A program made the translations under genes and the position numbers. From contig JAHBWE010000001.1 of the NCBI GenBank assembly GCA_019637155.1, positions 372,001-436,000 of the forward strand: a stretch of DNA of 64,000 nt. The letters are read 5' to 3'. Shown here piece after piece: positions 1-8,938 of the stretch; within the stretch, counting starts at the first letter, position 1, and every line of letters begins with the position of its first letter. This DNA is from Labilithrix sp. (GTDB taxonomy: Bacteria > Myxococcota_A > Polyangia > Polyangiales > Polyangiaceae). Below the pieces are notes generated by a model. It searched no databases. It saw nothing but the letters and a program-made list of their open reading frames with translations, and had not been told where the DNA came from.

Positions 1-124
1 AGTCGCCGGTGACGACGTCGATCGGCCCTCCACGCACGACCTCCGCGAGCGCGCTCATGCGATCGCCGAAGAAGCCAGAGGCGTTGGCGATACGGACGGG
101 GCGCTTGGCGTCGGGGCTCGTCAT
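1..124 (-). CDS. AtuA-like (acyclic terpene utilisation family) protein, 5' end only
   Basis: Only the first 41 codons are in the window; the gene runs off the left edge. The visible N-terminus reads MTSPDAKRPVRIANASGFFG and continues with GGPIDVVTGD. The R-I-A-N-x-S-G-F/Y-x-G-D-R start followed by GGPIDVLTGD is characteristic of the AtuA/DUF1446 family. AtuA belongs to acyclic terpene (citronellol/geraniol) catabolic clusters, but its biochemical role is poorly defined and many relatives sit in other acyl-CoA degradation clusters. The ATG at 122-124 fits the family's N-terminus. Nothing upstream (125-312) looks like a gene. Family assignment rests on about 30 conserved residues. Confidence 0.7.
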   Translation of the reverse strand, partial: MTSPDAKRPVRIANASGFFGDRMSALAEVVRGGPIDVVTGD

Positions 125-312
125 GACCGGAATGTAATACGATCGCACGACGGGGGTGGGTAGGCGCTGGCGTGCTGGGGGGGCGGCGGTGATCTCCGCG
201 AGACGTCGCGTGCGGAAAGACCTTCGCAGCGCCGCACGAGAAGACCTCGCCGGTGAGGAGGCGGTAGTGCAACGCCTAAGAAGAAAAGACGCGGCTCACT
301 GGTAGGTGAGGG

Positions 313-1185
313 TCATTGATCGTCCGGCGCGCGTAGGGGTGGGCTCTCGAGGGTGATGCGGCCGATCGCGCCCTGGCGGAAGTCGTGAATCAGCGCGTCG
401 GCGGCTTTGTGCATGTCGACGACGCCGCCGGCGCGGAGGCCGCCGCGGCGTTTGCCGATCTCGACGAGGAGGTCGTGCGCGGTCGCGGGGAGGGACTTCA
501 GCTTGTAGCGCGCCGTTACCAAAGAAGGGTAATTGGCAATCAGGTATCCGGCGCCCCACGCCGCGACGGTCTCGTAGTCGAGCGCGGAGTCGGGGATCGC
601 GCCGCCGAAGGCGAGGCGCAGGCCCGTCTCTTCGTCCTCGATCTTCGGCCACATGATGCCGGGGTTGTCGGCGAGGACCAGCCCGTCGAGGGTGACGACC
701 TGCTGGCTCTTCGTGACCGCCGGCTCGTCGCCGACCTTGGCCACCTTGCGGTTCGAGAGCGTGTTGATGAGGGTCGACTTCCCGACGTTGGGGATGCCCA
801 CCACCATCGCGCGCGGCGTCTTCGCCTTCGCCGGCGCGAGGCGGCGCGCGAGCTCGGGGATGCGCGCGCGGATCTCGCCCGGCTTCGTCGTCGTGATCGC
901 GAGGGCGAGGACCTTGCCCGGGGGCAGGCCGTCGCCGGGGCTCGGATGGACCTCGGTCTCGAAGAAGTCGATCCACGCCTTCGTGCGGGCCGGATCGGCG
1001 AGGTCGCTCTTCGAGAGGACCTTGATGCACGGCTTGTGGCGCCGGAGCTCGGTGACGACGGGGTTCTCGCTCGAGCGCGGCATGCGCGCGTCGAGCACCT
1101 CGATCACGACGTCCTGCGACGGCATCGACTCGGCCATGAGGCGCCGAGCCTTCGTCATGTGTCCGGGGTACCACTGGATCGCCAT
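313..1185 (-). CDS. rbgA: Ribosome biogenesis GTPase RbgA/YlqF (circularly permuted GTPase)
   Basis: 290 residues, the usual length for RbgA/YlqF, a cytosolic GTPase that assists late maturation of the 50S subunit. The G motifs are circularly permuted as in this family: the G4-like SKSD at residues 58-61 comes first, then the P-loop GIPNVGKS at 130-137, and the G3 DNPG at 173-176. The N-terminus MAIQWYPGHMTKARR is diagnostic for the YlqF/RbgA/Mtg1 group. G4 is SKSD rather than the usual NKxD, a mild deviation. The start ATG (1183-1185) fits this N-terminus. The gene is followed on the same strand by nothing in the window except the AtuA-like gene 189 bp further. Confidence 0.92.
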   Translation of the reverse strand: MAIQWYPGHMTKARRLMAESMPSQDVVIEVLDARMPRSSENPVVTELRRHKPCIKVLSKSDLADPARTKAWIDFFETEVHPSPGDGLPPGKVLALAITTTKPGEIRARIPELARRLAPAKAKTPRAMVVGIPNVGKSTLINTLSNRKVAKVGDEPAVTKSQQVVTLDGLVLADNPGIMWPKIEDEETGLRLAFGGAIPDSALDYETVAAWGAGYLIANYPSLVTARYKLKSLPATAHDLLVEIGKRRGGLRAGGVVDMHKAADALIHDFRQGAIGRITLESPPLRAPDDQ

Positions 1186-1206
1186 CGCGGCGCCCAGCTT
1201 AGCGCG

Positions 1207-1851
1207 TCAGGCCGCCTTCGCTTCGGCGTTCAGCTCGGAGAGGAGCTCGTCGAGCGACTCGCCGACCTGCGACGAGATCTTCTTCGGGATCGAGTCCGTC
1301 TCGGCGAGGAGGTCGCGCAGCTTCGACGCCACCTTCTTGATGTCCTTCCGCGCCGCCTCGCGCTTCTGGTGCTCGGTCGTCGGGAAGAGCGTGTCCTTGT
1401 AGAGGCGCGCGACCTTCGCCATCGGCGCCCCCTCGTCGAGGATCTTGTGGCGCACCTCCGCGACCGCCTCCTTCGGGATCGAGTCGTCGGCCTCGGCCTT
1501 CTCCTCGACGCGGCGCAGGTAGTCGATCGCCATGTAGCTCGGGAGCGTCTCGCCGATCGGATCGCGCTTCAGCACCTCCGGCGCGCGGCGGTGGAGGAAC
1601 ATGAAGCTGCCGGTCAGCTTCTCGACCGTGTCGGCGCGGAGCTTCAGCTCCGCCTTCGCGTAGCTCTCGAAGCCGTCGTAGCCCCAGCGCTCCCAGGACT
1701 TGTCCTTCTTCACGCGCGAGAGCGCCTCGCCGAGCTCGATCCAGGTCGTCTTGAACCGACGGCTGAGGCGCAACATCGTCGCGCGCTCGGGGTCGTCCGC
1801 ATGCTGCTCTTCCAGTGCCGCGAGGGCGCGATCGACGTTCGTCTGTTCCAT
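1207..1851 (-). CDS. Conserved hypothetical protein, helical, charged
   Basis: 214 residues, rich in Lys, Glu and Ala, predicted mostly alpha-helical. No signal peptide or membrane segment is visible. The region around residues 35-80 (ELGEALSRVKKDKSWERWGY and following) resembles proteins that describe a short N-terminal helical domain in phage/plasmid-type regulators such as DUF3102, but I cannot assign a family with confidence. It lies 21 bp upstream of rbgA on the same strand, so the two are probably co-transcribed. Codon use is the same strong GC bias as its neighbours, which supports that it is a real gene. Confidence 0.75.
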   Translation of the reverse strand: MEQTNVDRALAALEEQHADDPERATMLRLSRRFKTTWIELGEALSRVKKDKSWERWGYDGFESYAKAELKLRADTVEKLTGSFMFLHRRAPEVLKRDPIGETLPSYMAIDYLRRVEEKAEADDSIPKEAVAEVRHKILDEGAPMAKVARLYKDTLFPTTEHQKREAARKDIKKVASKLRDLLAETDSIPKKISSQVGESLDELLSELNAEAKAA

Positions 1852-2004
1852 CGCGGCTCGCTCTACGAGACTGCTCCGTCGCTCGCAACAGGGCGGCGCG
1901 GGAGAACCTGTGGAGGGGATGGGGACGGGATCGGGAGGGTTTTCGCGCGGCGCCGCGAGGGGCGCGCGCGAAGCTGTGGAGAAGAAAATCGTCCGCGCCG
2001 GCGA

Positions 2005-3474
2005 CTACAGGAGCGGGCTCAGGAGGCGGGCGCCCGCTTCGGCGAGGCGCCAGCGGAGCGGGCTCGTCTTGCGGACCGCGGGCGTGATCTCCTTCGCGTG
2101 CGCGAGATCGCGGTCGAACTGCGCCGCGAGATCGTCGGCGTGCGGCGGGCCGTACGCGATCGCGGTGACCTCGAAGTTGAGGCGGAAGCTCCGGTTGTCG
2201 AGGTTCGCGGTGCCGATCGCGGCGAAGAAGTCGTCCACGACGAGCGTCTTCGAGTGGATCATCGTCGGCTGGTACTCGAACACGCGGCCGCCCGCGGCGA
2301 GGACGTCGTCGAAGTAGGAGCGCGCGGCGGCGGTGACGACGAGCGAGTCCGAGAGGCGCGGCACGAGGATGCGGACGTCGACGCCGCGCAGCGCCGCGGT
2401 GGTGAGGGCGGTGAGGATCGGCGCGTCCGGCACGAAGTACGGCGTCGTCACGAGCACGCGCGTCTCTGCGAGCGCGATCGCGGCGAAGTAGAGGCGCTGG
2501 ATCGGCTCGCCCTCGCGGTCGGGGCCCGACGCGACGATCTGCACGCGGTGCGCGCCCTCGTTCGTGGGAGGAGGGAAGTACTTCGGCTTCCGTGCGGTGT
2601 AGCCGGTCGTGTACTGCCAGTCGTCGAGGAAGACGAGCTGCAGCCAGCGCACCGCGTCGCCGCGGAGGCGCACGTGCGAGTCGCGCCACGGCGCGGGCTG
2701 GCCGCGGCGCACGCGACGGCGGCTGCCGCGCTCCGTCTCCTCCTCCGGCACGTAGTCGTCGCAGACGTTGATGCCGCCGGTGAAGCCGACGACGCCGTCG
2801 CATACGACGATTTTCCTGTGGTTGCGGAAATCGATGCGGCTCCGGATGCGCGCGAGCGAGACGGGGTGGAAGCGCGCGAAATAGACGCCCGCGTCGCGCA
2901 TCTCCTGGACGAGCGACTTCTTCAGCGCGCTCGAGCCGACGTCGTCGACGAGGACGCGCACCGTGAGCCCGTCCTTCGCGCGCGCGATGAGCGCCTTCGC
3001 GAGCCGGTCGCCCGCCCGCCCCGACTCGAAGATGTAGTACGCGACGTGGACGTAGAGCTTCGCCTCGGCGATCGCCTGCTCGATCGCGGCGTAGGTGGAC
3101 GCGGCGTCGTGGAAGACGGTGACCTCCTCGCAGCACGAGGCGGGGGGCTCGCCGGAGCCGATCGCGAGGCGCTCGAGCTGCGCGACGCGGGGATCGCTCG
3201 GCGCCGTGGAGGCTCTGGCCTCGTCCGCGCGCGCGAGCTCGGCCGCGCTCTCCCGCGCGCGGGCCTTCCCGCGGGCGAGCCGGTGCTTCATGCGTTTTCG
3301 CGTGATGCGCCGCGGACCGAAGAAGAAGAACACCACGAAGCCCGCGTACGGCAGCGCGATCAGCGCGAGGATCCACGCGATGGTGGAGACCGGCGGGCGC
3401 TTCTCGAGCAGGATCCACGTCGCGAGGATGACGACGTAGACGATCTCGGCCGTCGTGAGGATCGTGACGAGCAC
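2005..3474 (-). CDS. cls: Cardiolipin synthase (phospholipase D superfamily)
   Basis: 489 residues. Two N-terminal membrane segments (about residues 5-23 and 31-52), then two phospholipase D catalytic HxKx4D motifs: H219/K221/D226 in FRNHRKIVVCDG and H407/K409/D414 in MIHSKTLVVDD. This layout, with the FFFGPRR sequence after the second helix, matches bacterial cardiolipin synthase, which condenses two phosphatidylglycerols into cardiolipin and glycerol in the inner membrane. The insert around residues 245-262 (EEETERGSRRRVRRG) is charged and variable. The start is GTG (3472-3474); an in-frame stop lies just upstream at 3487-3489, so no longer start is possible. Confidence 0.9.
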   Translation of the reverse strand: MLVTILTTAEIVYVVILATWILLEKRPPVSTIAWILALIALPYAGFVVFFFFGPRRITRKRMKHRLARGKARARESAAELARADEARASTAPSDPRVAQLERLAIGSGEPPASCCEEVTVFHDAASTYAAIEQAIAEAKLYVHVAYYIFESGRAGDRLAKALIARAKDGLTVRVLVDDVGSSALKKSLVQEMRDAGVYFARFHPVSLARIRSRIDFRNHRKIVVCDGVVGFTGGINVCDDYVPEEETERGSRRRVRRGQPAPWRDSHVRLRGDAVRWLQLVFLDDWQYTTGYTARKPKYFPPPTNEGAHRVQIVASGPDREGEPIQRLYFAAIALAETRVLVTTPYFVPDAPILTALTTAALRGVDVRILVPRLSDSLVVTAAARSYFDDVLAAGGRVFEYQPTMIHSKTLVVDDFFAAIGTANLDNRSFRLNFEVTAIAYGPPHADDLAAQFDRDLAHAKEITPAVRKTSPLRWRLAEAGARLLSPLL

Positions 3475-3565
3475 GGCCCGTGCACACTAATACGGCCCGT
3501 CATCGTCGTCGCGGAAGCGCTTCCTTGCCGCCGCGAAATCGCATCTGGGTTAGGATCGCGCCACC

Positions 3566-3883
3566 ATGCTCCCCGAGCAGCGCGCCACCAGCTACGCGAA
3601 CGATCCCTCGACCTCCACCGTCGTCATCGTCTCGCCGCCGACGGACAGCGGCCTCGCCGGCGATCAGCCCGCGCGCCTGCTCCTCGACGGCGCGAGCCAC
3701 GTCGTGGGCGTCGACGTCGCGCCCGACTCGCCGCAGCGCCTCGTCGTGATGCTCGGACCGCACGAGGTCGTCGCCCGCGCGGAGGACGTCCGCGTCACGG
3801 TGGAGGGCAGCGGCGGGACGGTCCGCATCCAGGGCCAGGCGGCCAAGCTCGTCGCGGCGGGCGCGAATCCGTACGTCTTTTGA
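3566..3883 (+). CDS. Small hypothetical protein, translationally coupled to a flavin monooxygenase
   Basis: 105 residues, beta-rich by composition, no signal peptide, membrane segment or Cys. I do not recognise a family. An AGGA-like sequence lies about 12 nt before the ATG. Its TGA (3881-3883) overlaps the TTG start of the next gene (3880-3882), which implies translational coupling with the monooxygenase. It is divergent from cls; the 91 bp between them holds two copies of ACGGCCCGT (3473-3481 and 3492-3500). Confidence 0.65.
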   Translation: MLPEQRATSYANDPSTSTVVIVSPPTDSGLAGDQPARLLLDGASHVVGVDVAPDSPQRLVVMLGPHEVVARAEDVRVTVEGSGGTVRIQGQAAKLVAAGANPYVF

Positions 3884-5178
3884 AGCGGGCGTGCGTCATC
3901 GGCGCGGGGTCGTCGGGCATCGCGGCGGCGAAGGCGCTCTTCGAGGCGGGGATCCCGTTCGACGTCTACGAGGCGAGCGATCGCGTCGGCGGAAACTGGG
4001 TATTCGGGAACGTGAACGGGATGTCCTCGGCGTACGAGGGCCTCTACATCAATACGTCGCGCGATCGGATGCAGTACACCGATTTCCCGATGCCGCGGGA
4101 CTATCCCGATTTTCCGCATCACAGCCAGATCGCGCGGTACTTCGAGGCCTACGTCGACCATTTCGGGTTCCGGGACACGATTCGATTCCGCACCACGGTG
4201 GCGCGCGCGGACGAGAGGCCCGACGGCACCTGGAGCGTGCGGGTCCGCGGCGCGGACGGAGAGGAGACTCACGAGTACGGCTGGCTCCTCGTCGCCAATG
4301 GCCATCACTGGGATCCGCTCCTCCCCGATCCGCCGTTCCCGGGCACGTTCGCGGGGCGGGAGATGCACGCGCACCACTACAAATCGAAGAAGGAGCTCGA
4401 GGGCAAACGTGTCGTCGTCGTCGGAATGGGCAACAGCGCGATGGATATCGCGGTGGAGTCCTCCGAGGTCGCGGCGCGCACGTTCCTCTCCGGCCGCCGC
4501 GGCGTGCACGTGCTCCCGAAATACATGCTCGGGCGGCCGCTCGATCAGATCTTCACGTCGGCGCGGATCCCGTGGAAGGTCCGCCAGAAGATGGCGGAGG
4601 CGGTCCATCGCCTCGCCGTCGGCGACATGACGCGGTACGGCCTCCCGAAACCCGATCACCGCCTCGGCGACGCACACCCCACGATCTCGGGCCGCATCCT
4701 CGATCGCTTGAGCCACGGCGCGATCACGCCGAAGCCCAACATCGAGCGCCTCGAGGGCGACCTCGTCCGCTTCGTGGACGGCTCGGTGGAGGAGGCGGAC
4801 GTCATCGTCTATTGCACCGGATACAAGGTCACGTTTCCGTTCTTCGACGAGGCGCTCGTCGCCGCGAAGGACAACGACTTACCGCTCTTCTTGCGCGTCT
4901 TCGATCCGCGGCGCGCGCGCCTCGCGTTCGTGGGGCTCCTCCAGCCGCTCGGCGCGATCATGCCGCTCGCGGAGGCGCAGGGGCGCTGGATCGCGAAATG
5001 GATCAAAGGCGACTACGTCTTGCCGCCGCTGCCGGAGATGCAGCGCCGCATCGAGGCGGAGCGAAGAGCCATGTTCGCTCGGTACGTCAGGTCAAAACGC
5101 CACACGATGCAGGTGGACTTCGACGATTACCTCCTCGACCTCAGGCGCGAGATCGCCCGCGGCACGCGTCGCGCATAG
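3880..5178 (+). CDS. Flavin-containing monooxygenase (FMO/Baeyer-Villiger-like)
   Basis: 432 residues from the TTG at 3880-3882. The FAD-binding GAGSSG is at residues 8-13. The FMO fingerprint FxGxxxHxxxYK is intact as FAGREMHAHHYK at about 157-168, followed by the NADPH-binding GMGNSA near 183. These define the class B flavin monooxygenases that insert one oxygen atom into N, S or carbonyl-bearing substrates using NADPH and O2. Substrate cannot be predicted. No ATG or GTG in frame precedes the GxGxxG motif at a sensible distance, so the TTG overlapping the upstream stop is the only plausible start. The alpha/beta hydrolase follows 41 bp later on the same strand, suggesting an operon. Confidence 0.9.
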   Translation: MKRACVIGAGSSGIAAAKALFEAGIPFDVYEASDRVGGNWVFGNVNGMSSAYEGLYINTSRDRMQYTDFPMPRDYPDFPHHSQIARYFEAYVDHFGFRDTIRFRTTVARADERPDGTWSVRVRGADGEETHEYGWLLVANGHHWDPLLPDPPFPGTFAGREMHAHHYKSKKELEGKRVVVVGMGNSAMDIAVESSEVAARTFLSGRRGVHVLPKYMLGRPLDQIFTSARIPWKVRQKMAEAVHRLAVGDMTRYGLPKPDHRLGDAHPTISGRILDRLSHGAITPKPNIERLEGDLVRFVDGSVEEADVIVYCTGYKVTFPFFDEALVAAKDNDLPLFLRVFDPRRARLAFVGLLQPLGAIMPLAEAQGRWIAKWIKGDYVLPPLPEMQRRIEAERRAMFARYVRSKRHTMQVDFDDYLLDLRREIARGTRRA

Positions 5179-5219
5179 CGCCGCGCGGAGGGCGACGATC
5201 GAGCTACGATCGTTCGCGC

Positions 5220-6272
5220 GTGGCGAGCGATCCGTTCAGCAAGATGCTCGGGGTGGCGGCGGGCGCGTTCGATCGGGCGTTCGCCGCCGCGATCCAGGCG
5301 CGCGGCCGCCGCGATCGCGCCGAGGCCGACAAGATGCCTCACGCCGAGCGCCTCGCGAAGCTCGCGGCGGTGGCGTCGCTCTACTCCGACGCCGCGCACG
5401 CGGAGTTTTTCCCCCGCCCGCGCCACGTCGACCTCACCCTCCGCGACGTCCGCCCCGGCGTCGCGGAGGCGCACTGGCGCTCCGCCTTCGAGCCGTACGT
5501 GAGCGCGGTCGCGGATCGGTACCTCTCCCACGTCGAGAACCGCACCGCGCGCGCGCGGCTCTACTTGGGAGCGGGGAAGAGGCGCGCGGCGGTCATCGCG
5601 ATCCACGGCTACATGGGGGGGGCGTGGCTGCTCGAGGAGAACACGTGGCCGATCGAGTGGCTGCAGCGGCGCGGGCTCGACGTCGCGCTGCCGGTCCTGC
5701 CGTTCCACGCCGGCCGCGGCGGCCTGCGGAGCGGCGCGCCGAAGTTCCCGAGCGCCGATCCGCGGATGACGAACGAGGGCTTCCGCCAGGCGGTCGCCGA
5801 CGTGCGCACCCTCGTCCGCTGGCTCCGCGATCGCGGCGCGCCGCACGTCGGCGTGATGGGCATGAGCCTCGGCGGCTACACGACGTCGCTCGTCGCCACC
5901 GTCGTCGAGGAAGGCGAGATCGACTTCGTCATGCCGATGATCCCGCTTGCGTCGATCGCCGACTTCGCGCGCGAGCAGGGGCGGCTCGGGCTCGGCGCGG
6001 AGGCGGACGAGCAGCACGCCGCGCTCGAGCGCGCGAACTGGGTCGCGAGCCCGCTCGCGCGGCCGCTGCGGATCCCGAAGACGCGCGCGCTCGTCGTCGC
6101 GGCCGAGAACGATCGCATCACGCCGGTGACGCACGCAGAGCGGATCGCGAAGCACTTCGACTGCGAGCTCCGCACCGTCGGCGGGGCGCACCTCATCCAG
6201 ATCGGCCGCGGCGACGCGTTCCGCGCGCTCGCCGCGATGCTGGAGCGTGACGGGATCCTCGCGCGGCGCTGA
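5220..6272 (+). CDS. Alpha/beta hydrolase of the prolyl-oligopeptidase-like type
   Basis: 350 residues from GTG 5220. The nucleophile elbow GMSLGG contains Ser216; a candidate acid lies in AAENDRITP and the catalytic His in VGGAHLIQIG near the C-terminus. A helical N-terminal region (about 1-120) precedes the hydrolase fold, whose first strand is AVIAIHGYMGG. No signal peptide is visible, so it is probably cytosolic. An internal ATG at 5244 is an alternative start. It follows the monooxygenase by 41 bp; ester hydrolysis after a Baeyer-Villiger-type oxidation would be a sensible pairing, but that is inference. Confidence 0.8.
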   Translation: MASDPFSKMLGVAAGAFDRAFAAAIQARGRRDRAEADKMPHAERLAKLAAVASLYSDAAHAEFFPRPRHVDLTLRDVRPGVAEAHWRSAFEPYVSAVADRYLSHVENRTARARLYLGAGKRRAAVIAIHGYMGGAWLLEENTWPIEWLQRRGLDVALPVLPFHAGRGGLRSGAPKFPSADPRMTNEGFRQAVADVRTLVRWLRDRGAPHVGVMGMSLGGYTTSLVATVVEEGEIDFVMPMIPLASIADFAREQGRLGLGAEADEQHAALERANWVASPLARPLRIPKTRALVVAAENDRITPVTHAERIAKHFDCELRTVGGAHLIQIGRGDAFRALAAMLERDGILARR

Positions 6273-6296
6273 GCGCGCTCGCTCGCGTGCGAAGAC

Positions 6297-7799
6297 CTAC
6301 TTCACGACCGGCGGCTCGGGCGCCTTGTTGTCGGGCTGGATGCACGAGGAGAGGTCGAAGAGCATGAACTCGAGCGCCTTCTCCTGCGGGGAGAGGTCGG
6401 TCGTGTGGCAGCCGCTCGGCCAGTCGGGGCCGCTCCAGTCGCCGGCGCTCACGTGGAGGCCGCTGTACACGACGCGCCCGCACTTCTCCTCCTCCGGCGC
6501 CGGGATCGGCGTGTTGAAGGAGAGGTACTGCACCGCGGTCTTGCCGCCCTCGCGCGCGTTGGGGAGCGTGATCCACGAGGTCGCCTTCGTCGCGTCGACG
6601 GCGTCGACGTTGTGGCGCGCCTCGACGATCGGGAGCTGGCCGTTCGTCAGCGCGTCGACGCCGGGCTGCGCGAGCCAGTCGTGCATCGCCTTGCCCTTCG
6701 GGAACGACTGGTCGACGGTGCCGCTCACGACGCAGTCGTCGGACGAGTTGCACGGCTTCTTGCGATCGGCCCACGTCGCGAGCTCGGGGAAGGGGCTCAC
6801 GATCTTGCCGGCGGGCTCCGGCCCCGCCTCGTCGACCGGGAGCTTCCGCGAGGTGTCGAACCAGAAGCGATGCCAGTGCGACGCGAAGATGCGGCCGCCC
6901 GCGTTCGCGTAGTCGTGCATCGCGACGAGCGCCTCCGGCGGCTTGTTGTCGGGGTCGGTGACGCCTTCGCACGAGAGGATCACCATGTCGTATTGCATCA
7001 GGCGCTCGCGGCTCGACCAGAAGTCGACCGCCTTGCCGAAGTCCCTCCCGCCGTGCGCCTGATCGAAGCGCTTCGTCGACGCGAGGACGCCGCTCGGCTG
7101 TCCGCCGGCGTAGAAGCTCACGCGCCCGTCGCCGCTCGGCATCGTGAACTCCGACTCGTCGATCCCGATCTTCTTGAGCCAGCACTCCATCGTGTCGAGG
7201 CCGCCGGTCGTGAGCGCGATGCGGGGGAGGTCGCCTTCGCGCTTGTTCCGCGGCATGCGGATCGCCTCCGCGTCGAGCTCGGTGCTCGTGCACTCGGGGA
7301 CGTTCTGCATCACGAGCTGCCGCCGCCACTTGCCGATCTGGACGACGAGCGGGATGTCCGCGCCGACGGGCACGTTGTCGAGCTTGAAGCGGCCGTCGAC
7401 GCCGGTGAGCGCGGTGACGAGCGGCTCGCCCGAGACGCTGCCGCAGCGGTCGCAGCTCACGCCGTCGACGATCGGCGCGACGGGCGCGTTCGGGACGTAG
7501 ACGAGGACGTTGTAGAGCGGGACCTTCCCGGCGGGATCGCGCACGACGCCGGTGAGCGAGGTCGTACCGCCGCCGGCGCACACCTTCTGGCGCAGGCACA
7601 GGTTCGTGCACGGGACGCCGCCTTCGCCGTCGCCTCCGCTCGCGCCGCTGCTCGTCCCGAAGCCGCCGCTCGAGCTCGAGGTGCCCTGGTCCGGCTCGGG
7701 ATCGCTGCCGAAGAGGGAATCGACGATGCTGCCGCAGCCCGATCCGAGGAGGAGGACACCGAGCAGGAAGGTGCTCAAGAAAGGCCCGACGATTCGCAT
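6297..7799 (-). CDS. Large lipoprotein with carboxypeptidase-like regulatory domain
   Basis: 500 residues from ATG 7797-7799 (an upstream in-frame start at 7826 would only lengthen the N-terminus and spoil the signal peptide). The signal peptide MRIVGPFLSTFLLGVLLLGS ends in a lipobox with Cys at the GC pair. A Gly/Ser-rich linker and a short Cys cluster follow, then a beta-sandwich like the carboxypeptidase regulatory domain (TGVVRDPAGKVPLYNVLVYV). The middle contains DMVILSCEG and YANAGGRIFASHWHRFWF, reminiscent of ThuA-like/glutamine-amidotransferase folds. Cys pairs suggest disulphides. Probably an outer-membrane lipoprotein; function unknown. Similar proteins are common in myxobacteria. 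Confidence 0.8.
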   Translation of the reverse strand: MRIVGPFLSTFLLGVLLLGSGCGSIVDSLFGSDPEPDQGTSSSSGGFGTSSGASGGDGEGGVPCTNLCLRQKVCAGGGTTSLTGVVRDPAGKVPLYNVLVYVPNAPVAPIVDGVSCDRCGSVSGEPLVTALTGVDGRFKLDNVPVGADIPLVVQIGKWRRQLVMQNVPECTSTELDAEAIRMPRNKREGDLPRIALTTGGLDTMECWLKKIGIDESEFTMPSGDGRVSFYAGGQPSGVLASTKRFDQAHGGRDFGKAVDFWSSRERLMQYDMVILSCEGVTDPDNKPPEALVAMHDYANAGGRIFASHWHRFWFDTSRKLPVDEAGPEPAGKIVSPFPELATWADRKKPCNSSDDCVVSGTVDQSFPKGKAMHDWLAQPGVDALTNGQLPIVEARHNVDAVDATKATSWITLPNAREGGKTAVQYLSFNTPIPAPEEEKCGRVVYSGLHVSAGDWSGPDWPSGCHTTDLSPQEKALEFMLFDLSSCIQPDNKAPEPPVVK

Positions 7800-7871
7800 A
7801 AGTCGACTCCGGCGCCCGCTTAGCACTGCGACTGTTGCGGGGCCATGCGGTCGTGTCTACCCTCTCGCTCC

Positions 7872-8063
7872 ATGAGCAAGACGCGGACCGAGGTCCTGGA
7901 GGAGTCGCGGAAAAAGGGGATCGTGGCGTCCGCGGGAGCGGCCGGCGCGGTTGCGGCGGGGGTCCTCATCGGACCCGTCACCGGGGGCCTCGCGGCCATC
8001 CCGGCCGCCTACCTCGCGTACAAGTGGTGGCGTCACCGCGCCGAGAACGGCATCAAGGTCTGA
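7872..8063 (+). CDS. Small membrane protein, 63 residues
   Basis: The ATG at 7872 begins MSKTRTEVLEESRKKG, followed by a single Gly/Ala-rich hydrophobic stretch (residues 17-49) and a basic tail KWWRHRAENGIKV. A longer start at 7845 exists but adds an unlikely leader. One or two short membrane segments with a glycine-zipper appearance are visible. It ends 2 bp before the TTG of the following membrane-protein gene, so the two are likely co-expressed. No family recognised. Confidence 0.6.
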   Translation: MSKTRTEVLEESRKKGIVASAGAAGAVAAGVLIGPVTGGLAAIPAAYLAYKWWRHRAENGIKV

Positions 8064-8065
8064 GC

Positions 8066-8902
8066 TTGCAGTACAACCCGTACGCCGCGCCCGCGGCGCC
8101 GGTGGGGCCGGCGGCGCCGGGACCGATGATGGGGCAGCCGCAGCCGTGGGACGTCAGCGACGTCATCAAGTCCGGCTGGGAGATCTACAAGACGCACTGG
8201 GCGCCGATGACGCTCGGCATCTTCGTCGGCGCGCTCATCGGCGCGGTCCCGGGGCAGGTCGCGCCGGGCCTCACCGCGGCGGGGGTCCTCGAGGAGGGCT
8301 CGTCGCTGTACTGGGCGGTCAACGGGCCGATGGTGATCCTCGGGCAGGTCGTCGCCCAGTTCTTCGCCGCGGGCATGACGCGCGCGGCGCTCCGGGCGTC
8401 GCGCGAGAACACGGTCACGATCGGCGACTTCTTCTCCGCCGGCGGCCGGTTCGTCTCGTTCCTCCTGATGTCGCTGCTCCGCACACTCGCGGTGGCGTTC
8501 GGCTTTTTGCTGCTCATCGTCCCCGGCGTCATCCTCTCGCTCGGCTTCTTCAACGCCGGGTTCTACGTCGTCGATCAAGGGCTCGGCCCGATCGAGGCGC
8601 TCAAGCGGAGCTGGGAGTCGACGGACGGCCAGAAGGGGCAGCTCTTCGTCTTCAGCCTCGCCGAGCTCGGCATCACGATCCTCGGCATCCTCGCGTGCTG
8701 CTTCGGGCTCTTCGTCGCGGCGCCGGTCTGCCTCCTCGCGCGCGCGCTCATCTACATGCGCATGTCGGGCTCCGGCCCGGCTGCGCCGGCGTACACACCG
8801 CAGGGTCCTGTCGTCGGGGTCCCCGGCGGCGGGTACGGCGGTCCGCCGGGCTACGGCCCGCCTCCGGGCGGCGGGTACGGCGGCGGTCCTCCCGGCTACT
8901 GA
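8066..8902 (+). CDS. Integral membrane protein with Gly/Tyr/Pro-rich C-terminal tail
   Basis: About 278 residues if the TTG at 8066-8068 is the start; an internal ATG near 8126 is the alternative. The N-terminus is Pro/Ala-rich. Four or five hydrophobic stretches follow (around residues 50-78, 90-112, 133-170, 190-230), with the pattern FLLLIVPGVILSLGFF typical of DUF975/GlpQ-membrane-domain-like proteins. The tail is a low-complexity GGGYGGPPGYGPPPGGGYGG repeat, which is common in myxobacterial envelope proteins. Function unknown. It lies 36 bp upstream of the kinase-sigma-54 activator fusion, on the same strand. Confidence 0.7.
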   Translation: MQYNPYAAPAAPVGPAAPGPMMGQPQPWDVSDVIKSGWEIYKTHWAPMTLGIFVGALIGAVPGQVAPGLTAAGVLEEGSSLYWAVNGPMVILGQVVAQFFAAGMTRAALRASRENTVTIGDFFSAGGRFVSFLLMSLLRTLAVAFGFLLLIVPGVILSLGFFNAGFYVVDQGLGPIEALKRSWESTDGQKGQLFVFSLAELGITILGILACCFGLFVAAPVCLLARALIYMRMSGSGPAAPAYTPQGPVVGVPGGGYGGPPGYGPPPGGGYGGGPPGY

Positions 8903-8938
8903 GTTGACGATCGGTGGGAATACGCCTTCACTCTTGGG

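Noticed and set aside
385..5178. Very long plus-strand ORF of 1597 codons across rbgA, cls and other genes
   Set aside because: It is an artefact of high GC content: only its final part (from 3880) is the FMO; the rest is antisense to recognised genes and is Arg/Asp/Val-rich without domains.
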